A stretch of 64,000 nucleotides of DNA from Hymenolepis diminuta (Eukaryota > Platyhelminthes > Cestoda > Cyclophyllidea > Hymenolepididae), in NCBI GenBank assembly GCA_900708905.1, contig CAADRB010000067.1, positions 434,001-498,000 on the forward strand. Direction: 5' to 3'. The translations under genes and the position numbers were made by a program. The notes under the pieces are model-generated. The model saw nothing but the letters and a program-made list of their open reading frames with translations, ran no database searches and was not told the DNA's origin. Below are positions 45,745-59,593 of the stretch, piece by piece; position 1 is the stretch's first letter; each line of letters starts with the position of its first letter.

Positions 45745-48700
45745 TCGTATGATGCATTTCACTGAACATCTAATATTGCTGTGAAAGCGATATACTACAA
45801 AAAAGCCAATGCAGACTACAAAATTTTATCAGAGAGCGCTTTTCTTTTCATCTAATTACATTCACACATTGTTTCTTTCTTATCTTGTATTTCGTCAGCC
45901 TACGACCATCTCCATTTGATGCATTTTTGTTGACTAAATAATTCGTTTACCGTACGAATGAGAATGCAGCAAAATAATGATGCGAGGTCTTCTCGAAAAA
46001 TAATATATTTCATTACGTTGAAAAGGCCACTAAGTTTATAGTTATTTCTTTAGTTGCTTGGAGATAATAGATGCAATAACAGTTTTTAGCTTAGAAAAGT
46101 AAAATTGTATAAGATGCACTTCGAAGTCAATTACGTAATTGCCAAGGTAAAAATATTATTGTGAATAATTATTAACCATTTCCTTCAACAAAATTAATAT
46201 TATATTTCATGTTTTCTTCCTATTATTAGTGAAATGATCATAAAGCCTGGTCAAGCATTTACGTGAACTAATGTGAATTATGCTATAATGTACATAGTTC
46301 ATATTGAACTGTGATAAGCTTTCGCTGTAACGACAGGAAATTGTTTTTCCTTCTTCTTGGTTGGGATACTGGGATAACTAACTAGCAACCGAAAAACGAA
46401 TTCTACTCAAAACGAAGTGGAAAAGTTGTTAAAGAAGTTAAGTTACTTAGAAAAACAGTGGAAGATAAAATTTCAGATAAAATAGGAGCTAAAGTAAAGG
46501 AAATAGTTAATAGTTTACTGAACGTTTCTAAGACTTCACCACGTTCAACCACTGCTTTTCTTCTTATTCTGTCGAACTTTATTCTCACTCTATCTCTTTA
46601 ATTATCTCACCTCCCCACCCTTATTATTACTCTTCATAATCTTTTTTCCCTTCTCTTTCTTCTTCCTCTTGGACTCCTTTCTAACACTGCGTACCTCTAA
46701 AATAAACCAGAGCCAATAACTTTTCCAAATAAATGAGCTTTCAGAGTTGTAAATATAAGAAATGTGGGTATAGGCCTAAATATTATTGGAGTTATATAAT
46801 TCACATGAAGTCGTATTAGCAGCTTTCAGTTTTGGCTTATCTGAAAAAACTTGTTAATTTTAGCTCTCTATTTTAGATTATGATAATGGTAAAAGTTTCT
46901 TGTTATGCATGCAAAAATTAGTTACATATTTTGTTAATTACAAATATTAAAACTTGTGATCTTCTTATAAATGTCACAAAAGTGATTACTATAGCTATTG
47001 ATGCTTGATTTGTAGCGGATGCTACACCAATAAGCCCTTTTGCCACAGCTAGGTAATCCTCCTAAGCAGTCAAGATAGCGTCTAGCAGAGTCCTCTATTG
47101 TAAATTTGCTCCCGAAATTAACTAGGCTGCTTCCGAAGTAGCGAGAACAAGAAAGGTGTTGAGTAGAGAGGGTTTATTGATCTGTAAGTGATGAGATAGT
47201 AAGAATTTTAAGCGAACAGAGCTCAATATGAGATGTTGTCCACGAGCTTGGTTCTTATATACAAACAACGCTAAGGTGCAGGGATAATGACTGCTGATTG
47301 CCTGAAGGCCCCTGCAGGCGAACGCCATAGATTATATTGCTATCAAAGCCATCTAGTAATCCTTACTACAGGTCCGTTGAGAAATGTAAAGTTATGTTTT
47401 TGAAAAAATTTGCATTGAAACTCATGTTTTGTTTCTTTACTATATAAATGGGAATATGGGAACAAATTTTGTATCCTCCCGTCTAATTGCAATAAGTTTT
47501 TCTGAGAAAGTATGCGAATACACCAAATACTCAACGAAGTACGACATTCTCACAATATATAATAATGGTGGAGTAAGAAAATTGTGAGTAAATCTTAATT
47601 AAGTCATTCCTTTAATTTTAGTATAATTTAGTTAGTCTAAAGATTGGCTACAGCTCAGGAGTCACCCAGATAGTAGAGAAGAAACTTGTTAAGATGTCAC
47701 CCTCAATACCTCTACGAACCCTCTTATAGACAAGATGATAGGGAGATAGATAGTTTTGTTCGGATTTTTGTATTAGAAATACGAGAAGAAAACGCATGTC
47801 CTTTTAATAGTATAACAATAAAGTGGTCCGGGTATTAAAAACGTGGATCCCAGGCCAATTAAAAACAAATTTATAAAAAATATATTAGGTATATGTTTAA
47901 CTTCAGTTGAACTGGATCGTGTGGTTTAGTACATGTGGAGATCAAAATTTTCATTGGTCCACTCGTTGCCGACATTAGTCCACATATTTGCAAATACTGG
48001 GAGATTTCTTGCTTAGTCTGTTTCCAATTTTTTCAGTAGCAATGTACTAATGGCATTCAATTATGTTGATTAATAACTCTGTGCTGTTCTAGTTGTCAGG
48101 TGATTACTTTTTGGCGAAAGTAAAATCAATCGACTCCCTTAATGAGCGTTAATTAGCCTTGTTTATTACAACACATGTTCCAACCACTCCAGTTGTCTCC
48201 TTCCCATCTAATTCCCAGTTCCTTTTGCTGCCCCTTTTTTCCTTCTATATTTCTTTTGCTTATCCAATATACACATGCTCCAACTCCGCTCTAGGTTCAC
48301 TCGTTTGAGAAAGGTTATTTTATTTCTTTGGTCCTTAAGATTATTAGTTTTACAAGGGGATAGACCTAAGCCTTATTAGTGAGATTAGTACTGATTTAGA
48401 TTTAATTACTCTCTGCTGTATTAATACATAATTTTTTAAAAATAGGACTGATTGAATGAAATAATAAAATTTAGTCTGCAGTAGAAAAATTCATTAAAAC
48501 CTTTAAAGAGGACTGAGTGTTTAGAATGGGAAGTTATATATTAAAGTCCTCTGAATTATTTGAATATTACAAATGAGTCTATTTGTTTATAATAATGAGT
48601 ATGAAAATTTTGGGTCATTAATGAGATTAGAACATTTAAATATATTTGTGAGCGTTAAATTCTAAGAAACCCCGCTGTGGATAATTGAACTGGAAGAGAA

Positions 48701-49377
48701 TTTTAAATCGCAAAGTTCAGCTTTAATTTGCGTATCAAAATCACATATTTCACAAACAAATTCTGTATCATTGGAAAACAAAATCGCAGAAGTTCTCCAT
48801 ATCTCAGTGTGTCATTTCTTATTTTGCCTATTGACTTGGAGACTGTAATCTTCCTATAACTTTCAAAAGTACATTTGGAACACTATGATTAAAACATGGT
48901 GTCTTCATAGGCCTTGATTCATTCTCCTCCCAAGTCCCATTCATGGGAAGATCCATTCACACATTGACGATTTGAATCATCTATTTGCATTCTCCAACTG
49001 TCTCCGTTCTACTGTAAAGTGTATTTTCCGTATATAAACAATTCTGAACACATGCATCACATCTGCTCAAGTTGTACATCTACAGAAGCAGGATTTCTAG
49101 TTGTCCTAATATTATGGATCGACGGGAAAACATCCCAGGATGTATGATAAGTTTGGTTTTTCGTACGCTTCCAACTTCATATTTGACATAGTTTAAGGTT
49201 TGTCAATTTTTTGTCAATTTTGTTTTAAATCATTTGGTAAGAAAGTATTTGGCGCAAAACTATAAACTGGCCAGCGAATTAACTTTGCACATAGTCACAA
49301 AAACGCACAAACCAATCGGATTCATTCAGCTTATTGTAACACATTGAAACAAAATTAAACCTATCAGTCCAAAACAG
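45745..49377. other. Intergenic region with an inverted LTR-like repeat, otherwise unassigned
   Basis: Apart from the repeat at 47,014-47,331, I see no supported gene. A Lys/Glu-rich plus-strand stretch at 46,390-46,480 looks coiled-coil-like but is broken by stops. If the exon at 49,378 belongs to the downstream membrane-protein gene, its signal-peptide exon should lie here; I could not find it. Confidence 0.4.
47014..47331 (-). mobile_element. LTR-like repeat, copy 2, inverted relative to copy 1
   Basis: Reverse complement of the 35,508-35,871 repeat. The block from the TCGGAAGCAGCC/CAATAAACC part through CTAGACGCTATCTTGACTGC is almost unchanged, while the 5' quarter (CCTGCACCTTAGCG...) is more diverged. 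It lacks the internal duplication of copy 1. Confidence 0.6.
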
Positions 49378-52300
49378 AACTCTAAGATTTCGGAAGAAAT
49401 AACAACAACGGCAACTGTAAGTTCAAAATGGAATTTTAATGATTATGCTATAAGACAAACAAGACTTATCTTGACCCTAACCTTACAAATATGATGTTAG
49501 TAATCAGTTATGTGTATAGAGGGCGATAATCTCATGTTAATTTTCAGAATAAAAATGGAATTTAATAAAATAAAAAATGCAGTGGGCATAGCTTTATCCC
49601 CATGTTTTAACATTATTTCAATTAACCTATTCCGTCCAGTTTTTACTATCATCAGTATTAAACTTCCCAGAAAAAAATAACGTAAAATTTCACTTTCCCT
49701 CTCTCCTTTCAGTTGATGTTTGATTAAAATATTTTACATCGTGCCTTCAAAATCGTCATTTAATGAAAACTTTTGATAACAGGGATAGTTAGACCAGTTG
49801 TTATAAGTACGCAATCAAATAAAATGAACTGAATTATGTTTATATGTAATAATATGTAATATGTAATTAATAATAATTTTGACGTGGATTTACGCTACCC
49901 GTGTCTAAAAGAGTTTGATCAATGTAAACAAACCTAAATTACTAATGAATTTTGTTTAAATCTTAATTGTATTGGCAGCTGACTTTCCCTTACTTCTTAT
50001 TGCAAAAACATTCCTTCTTGATATAATAAAAGGGCCCATAAAAGAAGATAAAAAACTTTCAGACATAAATAGCAGGTTTTCTTAAAATCCTAAAACAAAT
50101 TCATGGGATAATTAAAACATTTTTTTTCAAAGATCTGAAGGACTTTCCAATAAGATGAGAAAGTTACATACAAAAGGTGTTGTGAATGGACCGAAATATT
50201 ACATCTTATTATTTGAATATATCGTCATCATATTTAGATATATCACTCTAATATAACTCAATTGTTTGAATACTAATGAAAAATAATGCGGATGAGTAAG
50301 AAAAAATGAAAATAAATTCGACGAATATCGATTTTCAGTAAACGTATCTGAACATTTGGAAATTATACAAATAAAAACCAAAATTGATAAAGTATTTTTA
50401 AGGAAATTTTTTTCCAATCCCGATCACTATCTATGCTTACCTATTATTCTTTTACCTCGTAGGATATCTATAGCACTAGAACCAGTCAAAATAGCAAATA
50501 ATTTCGCTTAAAGTCGGGTCAGTTGGATGCGATTCATGCAAAAGTGTCTTAAAAATGAGCTAAAACAGTGCTAAAGGAATCTGTGCTTATATTTGATGTT
50601 TGGTTTTTGGTTCTCGTTGCCGTTTCTGTAGATGTACATTGGTAGCAAAATGTACAAAAAAAGTAAAGTTAAAAATTATGTAATTAATTTGATTGATAAA
50701 ATACAGTACTTCAATGTCCAATCAGTAAGTTAAACAGTGAAAAAATATTGCTTCGTTGTTTCAGATATGTATATGTGACTATTTATGCACACTAAGATGC
50801 GAATTAATTAATCATTATTTTCTTCAAGGAGGAATCAATGAGTTTGGAAGCCGCAGAAACAGTAAAGGAATATATTACGACATCAAGTGAAATGATTCTC
50901 AGTGGCACAATCACTTACGTACGATAAAGTTATTTGTTTGATGCTACACTTTTTATTTGACTAATCTTACATTTTAAAATAATTAATTTAAAGACAACTG
51001 AAGAAAGTCAAGAAAAATCAACAAAAATTTCTGCACATTCAACTGGCATGTTTTCGATAGAGGTAAGTACTTTTGTAGAATAGAATACAAAATAATATAA
51101 AAATACTTGTTTTACTCTATATTACATACTTTCCTTTGTAGAAAACTGCAGAAATTCCGGAAATATCCTATTCATTTTCTAGGCAAACGAGTGAAGGTAT
51201 CCCTATGGGCACAATCACAAATGTAAGCCAAAATGATAACTCATTATAGACGGTTATATTAAAGTACTGTAGTGTTTTATTTACGTAATAAAAAGATTTT
51301 ATAAATATCTCCATTTAAAGGAAATTGAAGAGAGCTCAACGTTAGATTTCGCACAAACCAGTAAAAAAATTTCAACGGAAAAAGCTGATTTAGTAAGTAA
51401 ATATTGCACATTTTTTCTTATTATGAGATATAAATTTCCTTTGATTACCGTAATAAATGGACTCGGGAATTAAAAAAGAATTATGCAATCAGGGAATTTG
51501 ATTAGAATTGGATTTAGCTGACAGTAATAGAATCTTTTCAGTATTATCTAACTCACTAGTAAGTGCAACTGTCAAATTATATTCAAATAAATTTTCTCAA
51601 GCAGTTTTTCATAATTCAAATTATATTTTCATGGAATTTTGGGGGTGGAGAACAATCTTACCCTTCGGGCAAAGTCCACTGCGTTACGTTTCAATGTCAA
51701 ATTTTAATCATTTGTCTTTTGTTTCCAGAGAAAATTCATATCTAGAACTCAACAGCTAGATTTTAAATTTAAATTTAAACAATTGTTAAATCACTTCTGT
51801 TGCATATAAGAAAATAATATCTTCCCCGAAATAATTCTCATATGTGAGATTCTTTATTTTTCTCCTTTCAACTCCTGCTTCTTTTAATTCTCTTTTATTC
51901 GAACCAATTTATTTACATTACGGTTGTAAATGGAGCATAATATGAACCTACCTATTACTATGGAAACATGCGTCTTATTTTGATGATGGTTTGGGTCGTC
52001 TTGCACTGTGGATTTGTCGGATTAGACTTTTAATTAGTGCAGTTTTTTAGGGAATTTAAGAGTCGGTTACAGTATCATACAGAGAAGAGCAGATCATAAC
52101 AACTTTAAACACAGTTTTTCCTCTCAAAGCCAGACAGATCTTATTAGAATATTGTGACCATATTTCGTTCCTGATTTTCATGTCATTGTCGATCATCATA
52201 TTAACTGCTATCTTTCGAAGCTCCTTGTCTGCTCTTTCGGTTTTGTCAATTATGTTTATCAATCGGCAACTTTTTTTATAGCTAGGATTAACAATCTATC

Positions 52301-55300
52301 ATAAATCAGACGAAATATGTTGTTAGCAGAGTGACATTATCGTCTAATTTTATTTCACGATACAATCAATCATTTGTCTTTTAATGCTATGCTATTTTCA
52401 TTGATTTTACTGCAAATATTCAAAAAGTGGTATTGGTTAACATTTTCAATAACTGGTAATTAGTGAAACGATAAATATATGTTCCACCAAATCAATAAAA
52501 ATATGTCTTCAAGATCATTTTTGTAGTGAATTATTCAATGTTCATGATTTTCATGTTGCGTTTTATTTGTTCGAATAACATTGAATGTGGATAACAAGAT
52601 GCATAAAAATTGGGGTAGTTTCTTATAAACTTGAATTTCTATAAATATATATATATATATTAATTTCAACAAATTCGAAGAATATTTTTTATTCTTCTAT
52701 TTTATTTTGATTTCAGAAAATATCGACTTTCCCAGCAGAATATGAATTTGCACTATCGGATAAGAATCCTCGAACCCCAACTCCGTGGACAGATTTCAAA
52801 GTATCTATAAATTAATTCTTAGAAGACCGAACCCTGCACTATAATAAACAGATAGAACATCTTGACAGAAAATCTATCATATAAAGATCTCAAAGTTGCT
52901 ATTCTGATTTACATTTAGTTTATTATTTATATTCCTTTAAAATCACCGAAATAATTATTACAGTGGTTTCTTGATTTTAAAAACCACAAAATATTTTTAA
53001 GTCATTATAACTGATTTTATCCAGATCCCCATAACATATGAAAGCAAATTTCCAAATAGATAAAATATTTAACGTAAATACACGCTTTATGCTACTTCGA
53101 ATTTGTATGTTTATTTTTTTATTATTTTAGACGACACTAAATCCCAAAGTAATACCATCAATTAAGATAAATGAATCCTATGGAATTACTCCTCCTATTT
53201 TAATAGCAACAGTAAGTTGACAATTTTAATATAAATAAGTGAACCGCCACTTTTCAGTATTGTTTTGTGTTATGGAATTATTTCTGAAAATAATTAATGA
53301 TACTTTATCTGGGCCTCCTCGGATGATAAAAACTGTGATTCTAGTTTTTATATGCTTCAGTTTCAGTTAATATTAAATTGAAAAATATCACCATTGTTGT
53401 GGTGAAAAATTTTAGCATGGAAAAATGCGCACTCGATGTCAATTCTATCGGCTGTTTCCTTCGAATTTATGACAATGGTATTAGTCTGTTGGGGTAGAAA
53501 CTGATGACTGAGACCATCACTAACAGCAAATAACCACAACTTCGAGAATAGATTTTCGATCAAATTTTACACCAGCTACTGAAGCGTAGGAAAGGGTGAT
53601 GAGCGGTAAAAGCGGGACAAAGAAAATTTTGAAGGAGAGAGAGAACCGAGCTTCTGCGCAACAAGTCTCGTAATCGCCGTATGTATCTAATCAAGCTGAC
53701 AAAATAAGCCGATTAACCGCGAGATATCGCTAATCGATTACCTATAACTGCGTTGATCAAATGCAGTTCAAGTAAACGCTAAGACTTAAAATTGTTTTTT
53801 CACCAAAACAGGTTAAATTAATGTTGCTCAAAAAGCTCCGATATTATTTCTCATGCAAGACAATTTCATTTGATGAATTCTGTGGTATTCCTTGAGTTTC
53901 ATACAAAAGTTGGCCCTACTTATCCAAAGGTAAATAATTGTTAAACGATAAGTAGTAAATTTGAGATATTATGTCGTCGATAGATTATCGGTTGCTTCCG
54001 AAATACATGCTTAACCCTCGTGATTACTTGCAAGAGAGAAACCGTGAAACAACGTCCGAACAACTTTAAATTCTTATGTCTTATAAACATACAGAATATA
54101 CATGGGATGACTAGGCCGGAAAACCCAAGTAGTGGTAAGAACAGGAAACAATAAAGGATTTAATACCAATTTTTAATGATAGGAGTCATTTATACAGTGT
54201 TAGGAAGTTATATACCTCTCTATTCAGCCCGTATTTCAATGCCAAATTCAGCGAATCTTTATATTAGATCAACTGGACTAAATATTATTTTGGTGTAAAG
54301 TCAATATTTACCTGCCAACCTGATGGAAATAAAGTTTCTTGAGAGGGAGAACACATTTCCCGATACGTCTTAGTGTTTGACACCACTCGCTGCAACCTAA
54401 AGATTAACAGCAGAATTGATTGATCCTACTCTTAAAAATGGGACTAGTGGTAGTTAACTTAATTAAATTTACAACTCCATGAGCAAATATGATCACTATT
54501 CTTGAAAATTCGTATGGCTTAAAATATGTGCTATATTTTGCTACTGCACTTATAAGAATGGGTTTGTCAAATACCTGGTCCAATTTAGCAGGTCACTATT
54601 TATTTTGTCCGGTTAAAAGGCTGTCTTCTCTAGGACTCAATTTGAAAATGGGTACAAATCTTTCAATACCATATTTACCAGGAAGGAGAGAAGGACAAAC
54701 GAAGGTGGGAGGATTTTAGCCTTGAAATCAAAATTTCTATTTGGTTTCACATACGGCTAGAGCGCCTTTGTACACAATATTTCAGTCTTTGAAATTACAA
54801 GTGCTTTCGGTCGAGGCTTAGCTATCAGAGCACGTAGGAGAAAAATACGTTGGTTTTCAGGAGTGTTGATTTGCTTTTATTTGCATTTCCTAAATCTTAT
54901 TCAACTCAAATTTATCTAATTTATGCAGAAAGAATTGATCAGATCTAAAAGGATTTGATGATGGTGCAACTCCCGTCTTTAGGGTTACGGTGGAGTTTAT
55001 TAGTATATGGTGCCTATTTTAACGTACAAGATAGTATATTTTATAGTCTTCCATACTAAATATCATCAATCAAGAAGTTTTAAGGAATTAATAATGCTTA
55101 AATTTTTTTGCACTGGGCTAAATAAAATGAGAACTTTTTATATCCCATTTTAATTCGTGTGTTTTGATTGATTTCATTTGATTGTTTTAATGAAACGACT
55201 ATACTAGACAAGACTTCCCCTGCATATGCAGGCAATGGAGAAAGTGCCTAAAACATTACATCTTTCAATCTCAAATATCACAATCCCGTTAAAAGGGAAA

Positions 55301-58300
55301 AGTGTCGTATTCTTTGAGATAAAGAATGATTAATAATTAGTGGTATAATAATTTTTCGTATGATTATGCCAAATCTACTGTAATTCTGATAGGGTTTCCA
55401 TCCTTAGACTTAATTCCTTATTTATTATGAAGCCTTTCACTCTCTGCAATCAAAAGTATAAACTGGCATAATGATCTTATGACTCATTATTCTCAACCCA
55501 CACTCACAGATTAAATACAATTGGTTGCTCCAAATTGCCTATTGTGCAGTATATAAATTAATAAGAAACTCTTTAACTTATTTACCTCTTTTGCACAGCT
55601 GAAGGATTGCACTTCTCTCCTACTAAATGGTACATTATTGACAACCAATTTTATATATGGCTTGTTTGTACTTACCAATTCCATTACCACTTACCTATTG
55701 CAACCAGGTGTCGTTGTTAATTTAAACAAGAATATCGAGACTAACGAAATATATTTTCAATAGTTTCAAAAACATAGTGCTATTCATTGGATTGTTATGG
55801 ACTTGGATACATTTTTATTATTTACCTTATTAGTCTGCGACTCCTTTTCTTGAGGCTATAACTTCCCCAAAGGAGAAGATTTTGACGGAACAGAAATATG
55901 AAGACGTAATGCAGCAATTCTTGCAAATGCCTCTCCTTCTGGTCATGATCTGTGCCATTTTCGTCTTTCTACTACTTATTATCGGATGGATAAGTTCTTT
56001 GGTTCTGTTGAACGTAAGTCGGATTTATCTATCTCTTATTGGATAAGCGAATTAAGTTGAAATAGAATTTTGACATCATATGTAGCTGGAGAAAGCCTCT
56101 TAAAATTTAAGTAATACATTCTTTTTAATTGACACAAATAAAACACCTTGTTTGTATAAGTTTAAATTTGGAGTTTAAGTAAATATTTCAGTGCAAGTTA
56201 ATATTCCGTTTTACATTAGTATTTAACCGCAGTTTTTAGAATTATTATTACATTCAAGCATAATTTATATTATTTAATTTCTTTTAAATAGTTTGAGGTG
56301 TACCCAGACGAAAACCTATAAATAATTAAGTGAATAAAAAAATGGCTATGCTTCATGCCTTATATGGATTCATCCAAACCATGAAAAGGCTTGAGTCGAC
56401 CAGGCCATTTTTACTTCTAACCATGATGGCTTTTGGAAAAATGAAGTAATTAGTTCAACTCTAATATGGCACTTAAATTAAAAATTGAGACATATGGTTG
56501 CCAAATAAATGCACAGGTCACTGAGCGCCTACTCTTGTTAACAATTTAAACGTCTCATCCAGCATGCATAAGTTTAAAATTTAATGGAACCACTTGCCTT
56601 AAAATCGTGAAAACAATCATGATTTTAAATCTTAATATGTGATGCTTGTCCCAGTGTACTCCTTTAGTGTCAAAAAGTTTAAAATTGCGCTTCATTTTGC
56701 ATTTAAACTTGCAGTAATCTCTACAGCTTGTTAGCTTATCATTTGCTTGTTGTATAAGGAATAATCTTCTTTAAGCTTATTTGATAAAGAAAGCACATCT
56801 TATATTAATTTGAAATGTAGACACCTCTTAAAATGAAGGAAAACCAAGTTAGACATGAGCGTTCCCAAATTCTAAAACTTGATCTATCAAAGCAAAGAAG
56901 AGGTGGAATTTACAAATGACGGTGATTTTCTGCAGGAACTACACTTTTTATTTAGTATTTTCATCATAAATGATGTGGAAATAGAGCTTTTAATAAGGCA
57001 TTTACGAAGTTAGTAGAAAGTCACATTTTAAGATTTTGATTATGAAAGCAAGTGGTTCTACACTGATCCAGTCTTGTAATACTTAGGAGTTTTCCCTTTG
57101 ATTGGGGCTAAATTTGAAAAATGAGTGAGTGTCAATTGCACTAGATATAGGTTTGATGGGTTCGGATTTTACATTTGTTTGCATATCTTACATTAAAATC
57201 TGGCTCATTGCAGGACAGAGGAAACATCTGGACTTGATTATTTTTTAAAGATTCGCTTGTGTGACAATCCCATCTCCTGAATTTGGCGAATATCCTATTA
57301 ATCTTTAACTATAATCAAATTAAAATGTGATTTCAACCATTTTTCACCTAAATTTCTTTGATGATAATTTAATTAATTGAAATATAAATTAAAAATCAGG
57401 TACTGTGATTTCCCTGGACTGAAGGAAATACTGACATTTATTACATTCAATTCTGTATATTCTCCATCCATTATCCACTAACCATTCCAAAAAACATAAA
57501 ATTGGGTTTTAGCTTAAATTAATATTTTTTCAAACTACTAATAGTATACAATAAAGCACTTCTGACAGATTCCTTTGTTAAATTAGGATGAAAAAATCTA
57601 CTGAGAGGGCCGACTAACAAGTTCAATCCACTGAAATAAAAGAAAAACCTAAATTCCTCATTCCAAAGTTTGACTAACTTTCTACGGCAGAAGTACTTTC
57701 ATCAGTCACAAATGAACTTTTGTATGTCAAAAGTCCTTTTGCTTATTAAATAGCAGACTTGCGGCATTTAATTTTCCCAGTTAAAACGTAGAGTATGACA
57801 AGTAACAAACGAATACAATGGAATATCTGGAAACTGATTAGCATTAAAATATTGCTAATCATAGGATAATTCACCATAATATAAGCTGACAGCCTATACC
57901 ACTATTTAAATAATCGCGAAGTTTAAATTTTTGTTTTTTTTCTATACACTAATGGGAGATGCCTTCCTTTTAGTCTTTAGTATTTTAGTCTTCTTTTTTG
58001 CTCACATTTTTTTGAAAGATCTCACTGAATGATGGTATTCTTATTGGGTACTGTTATAGCTGGGTAATGAGTAAAGAGCTATGCAGTCTGAAAATTGAGA
58101 ATTTTCGCACCATAAAATCAATTAAATTAGTTTAATTTTATTACAAAATATTTTTATTGTATGGGAATGTAATGGAAATGTAGTTCAAATCATATTTCTG
58201 ATACTACATTTAACCCTACCGTTTTAGGAACAGCCACGAATCAACATTTCCATGGAATTCATGTTGCCGTTTAAGCATGAATTCGTCCATTCAATTAATA

Positions 58301-59510
58301 ATTTATAAATTAAAAATACGAAAATTAGTGATCGATTTTATATGAGTTTATCCGAATAATTATTTTCGTTCATGACAATGAGAAAACAATTTAAAAAATT
58401 TAAATCACGAAAAAGAATATATTGAGGAGAAGCAAATGAATCCAGTAAGGTAAAAAACAGGGAAGAGAATCAAGAAGCAGGTAAGTTAACCAGAACGGAA
58501 AGGGTTGAATTGTTCATATTTTCATAAGAAAAATAGTTTATTCCGTAATGTTCTAATTTACTAATTTCATTAATCGAATTCCAGATTCATCAGTGAAATT
58601 ATGTCCAAAATATTCTGACCTTGTTGTGCGGTTGATTTATTCCATTAATCAGCCATTCCGCCTAGACTTATCTTGTATCTTGTTTCTGCCAAGGACAGAT
58701 AGATAAGATTGGCTATTTTTTAGCTTTGCGGTATTCATTAGAATTTACCTCACTATCTGAACCACATTGAAGTGTTCCTAGAATATTTTTATGATCACTT
58801 TTTCCTATTTCTCCAGTCTCATTATAAGAAAAAACTCCGAAAACTGATGCAGGACTACGAAGTGAACCCGAACGTTCATCACAGCTCAAATAAACAGTAT
58901 TTTTCGCCTATTAGAGCCTGGGATGACAATCACAAGAAATCCTATCCTTTCCTCATTCCTGGTGTTAATGAAAAACCTGCACTACCCATGGTGAGTTAAA
59001 TTTTATGTAATTTATTAACAAAATTTACCGTTTCAAGGAGCAAATATTGCACTATTATCAGAAAATGCTATTCTCAATTTAACTTTAATAAAAATGCAGT
59101 TTAAAATAAAAATAACTGATTTAGAAGATACTGAAATCTAAAATCTTGTTTCGAAATGGCTCCCTTTTAGATACGTTTAGAATATTCATTCACTTCAGTA
59201 CAATTTACAAATGTAGATAAGTTGTAGGAATACTTCTTTAAATGATACCATTTTATCAGTGAATGTTTGTAAGAAAAACAAAGTAGGGCTAAATGTCGAT
59301 TTAGGAAAAAACTCACCTTTTGCAAAATTCAGAAAAAATTTTGCACAAATGCACTCACTTTTAAATAAAACCTGGAAAATTAAGGCAAAAATTGAAAACG
59401 GCCTATCGTATTTTGTCTTAATTTAGAGTGAGCGTTCACCAATGTCAGTGTCAACTTTCAAGGATCCACTTGGAGAAAAAGCGGGCAGTAGCTCGAAATC
59501 CTACCGCTAA
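49378..59510 (+). CDS. Micro-exon-gene-like membrane protein made of symmetric phase-0 exons; 5' end not found
   Basis: Core exons: 50829-50918, 50994-51062, 51142-51222, 51321-51392, 52717-52800, 53131-53211, 55834-56013, 58817-58990, 59427-59510 (stop TAA). Lengths 90, 69, 81, 72, 84, 81, 180, 174 and 84 nt, all multiples of three, every intron phase 0. Possible extra micro-exons: 49378-49416 (39 nt), 50707-50724 (18 nt), 53897-53929 (33 nt). The core gives 304 residues: a Ser/Thr/Glu-rich, mostly disordered N-terminal part with SGTITY and MGTITN at two exon ends, one membrane helix (about LLLVMICAIFVFLLLIIGWI, exon 55834), then a basic SHYKKKLRKL stop-transfer and an 85-residue tail. Such exons can be skipped singly without frameshift, as in schistosome micro-exon genes. 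Family and function unknown. A signal-peptide exon is missing. Confidence 0.6.
52646..52662. repeat. (TA)n microsatellite
   Basis: Short run of TA dinucleotides in an intron of the phase-0-exon gene. Confidence 0.7.
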
Positions 59511-59587
59511 GCGACAGTTTGAATGAAGGATTAACAACGATCTTGTTTGGTTATTCATGTACTGTGTGATTTGTTACAAAATGCTTT

Positions 59588-59593
59588 AATAAA
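59588..59593 (+). terminator. Polyadenylation signal AATAAA
   Basis: AATAAA 78 nt after the stop codon of the membrane-protein gene, followed by T-rich sequence, consistent with the transcript's 3' end. Confidence 0.5.

Noticed and set aside
51506..51558. Possible additional exon ending at a GTAAGT in the phase-0-exon gene
   Set aside because: No acceptor gives an open phase-0 frame; the only open frame needs a base from the intron.
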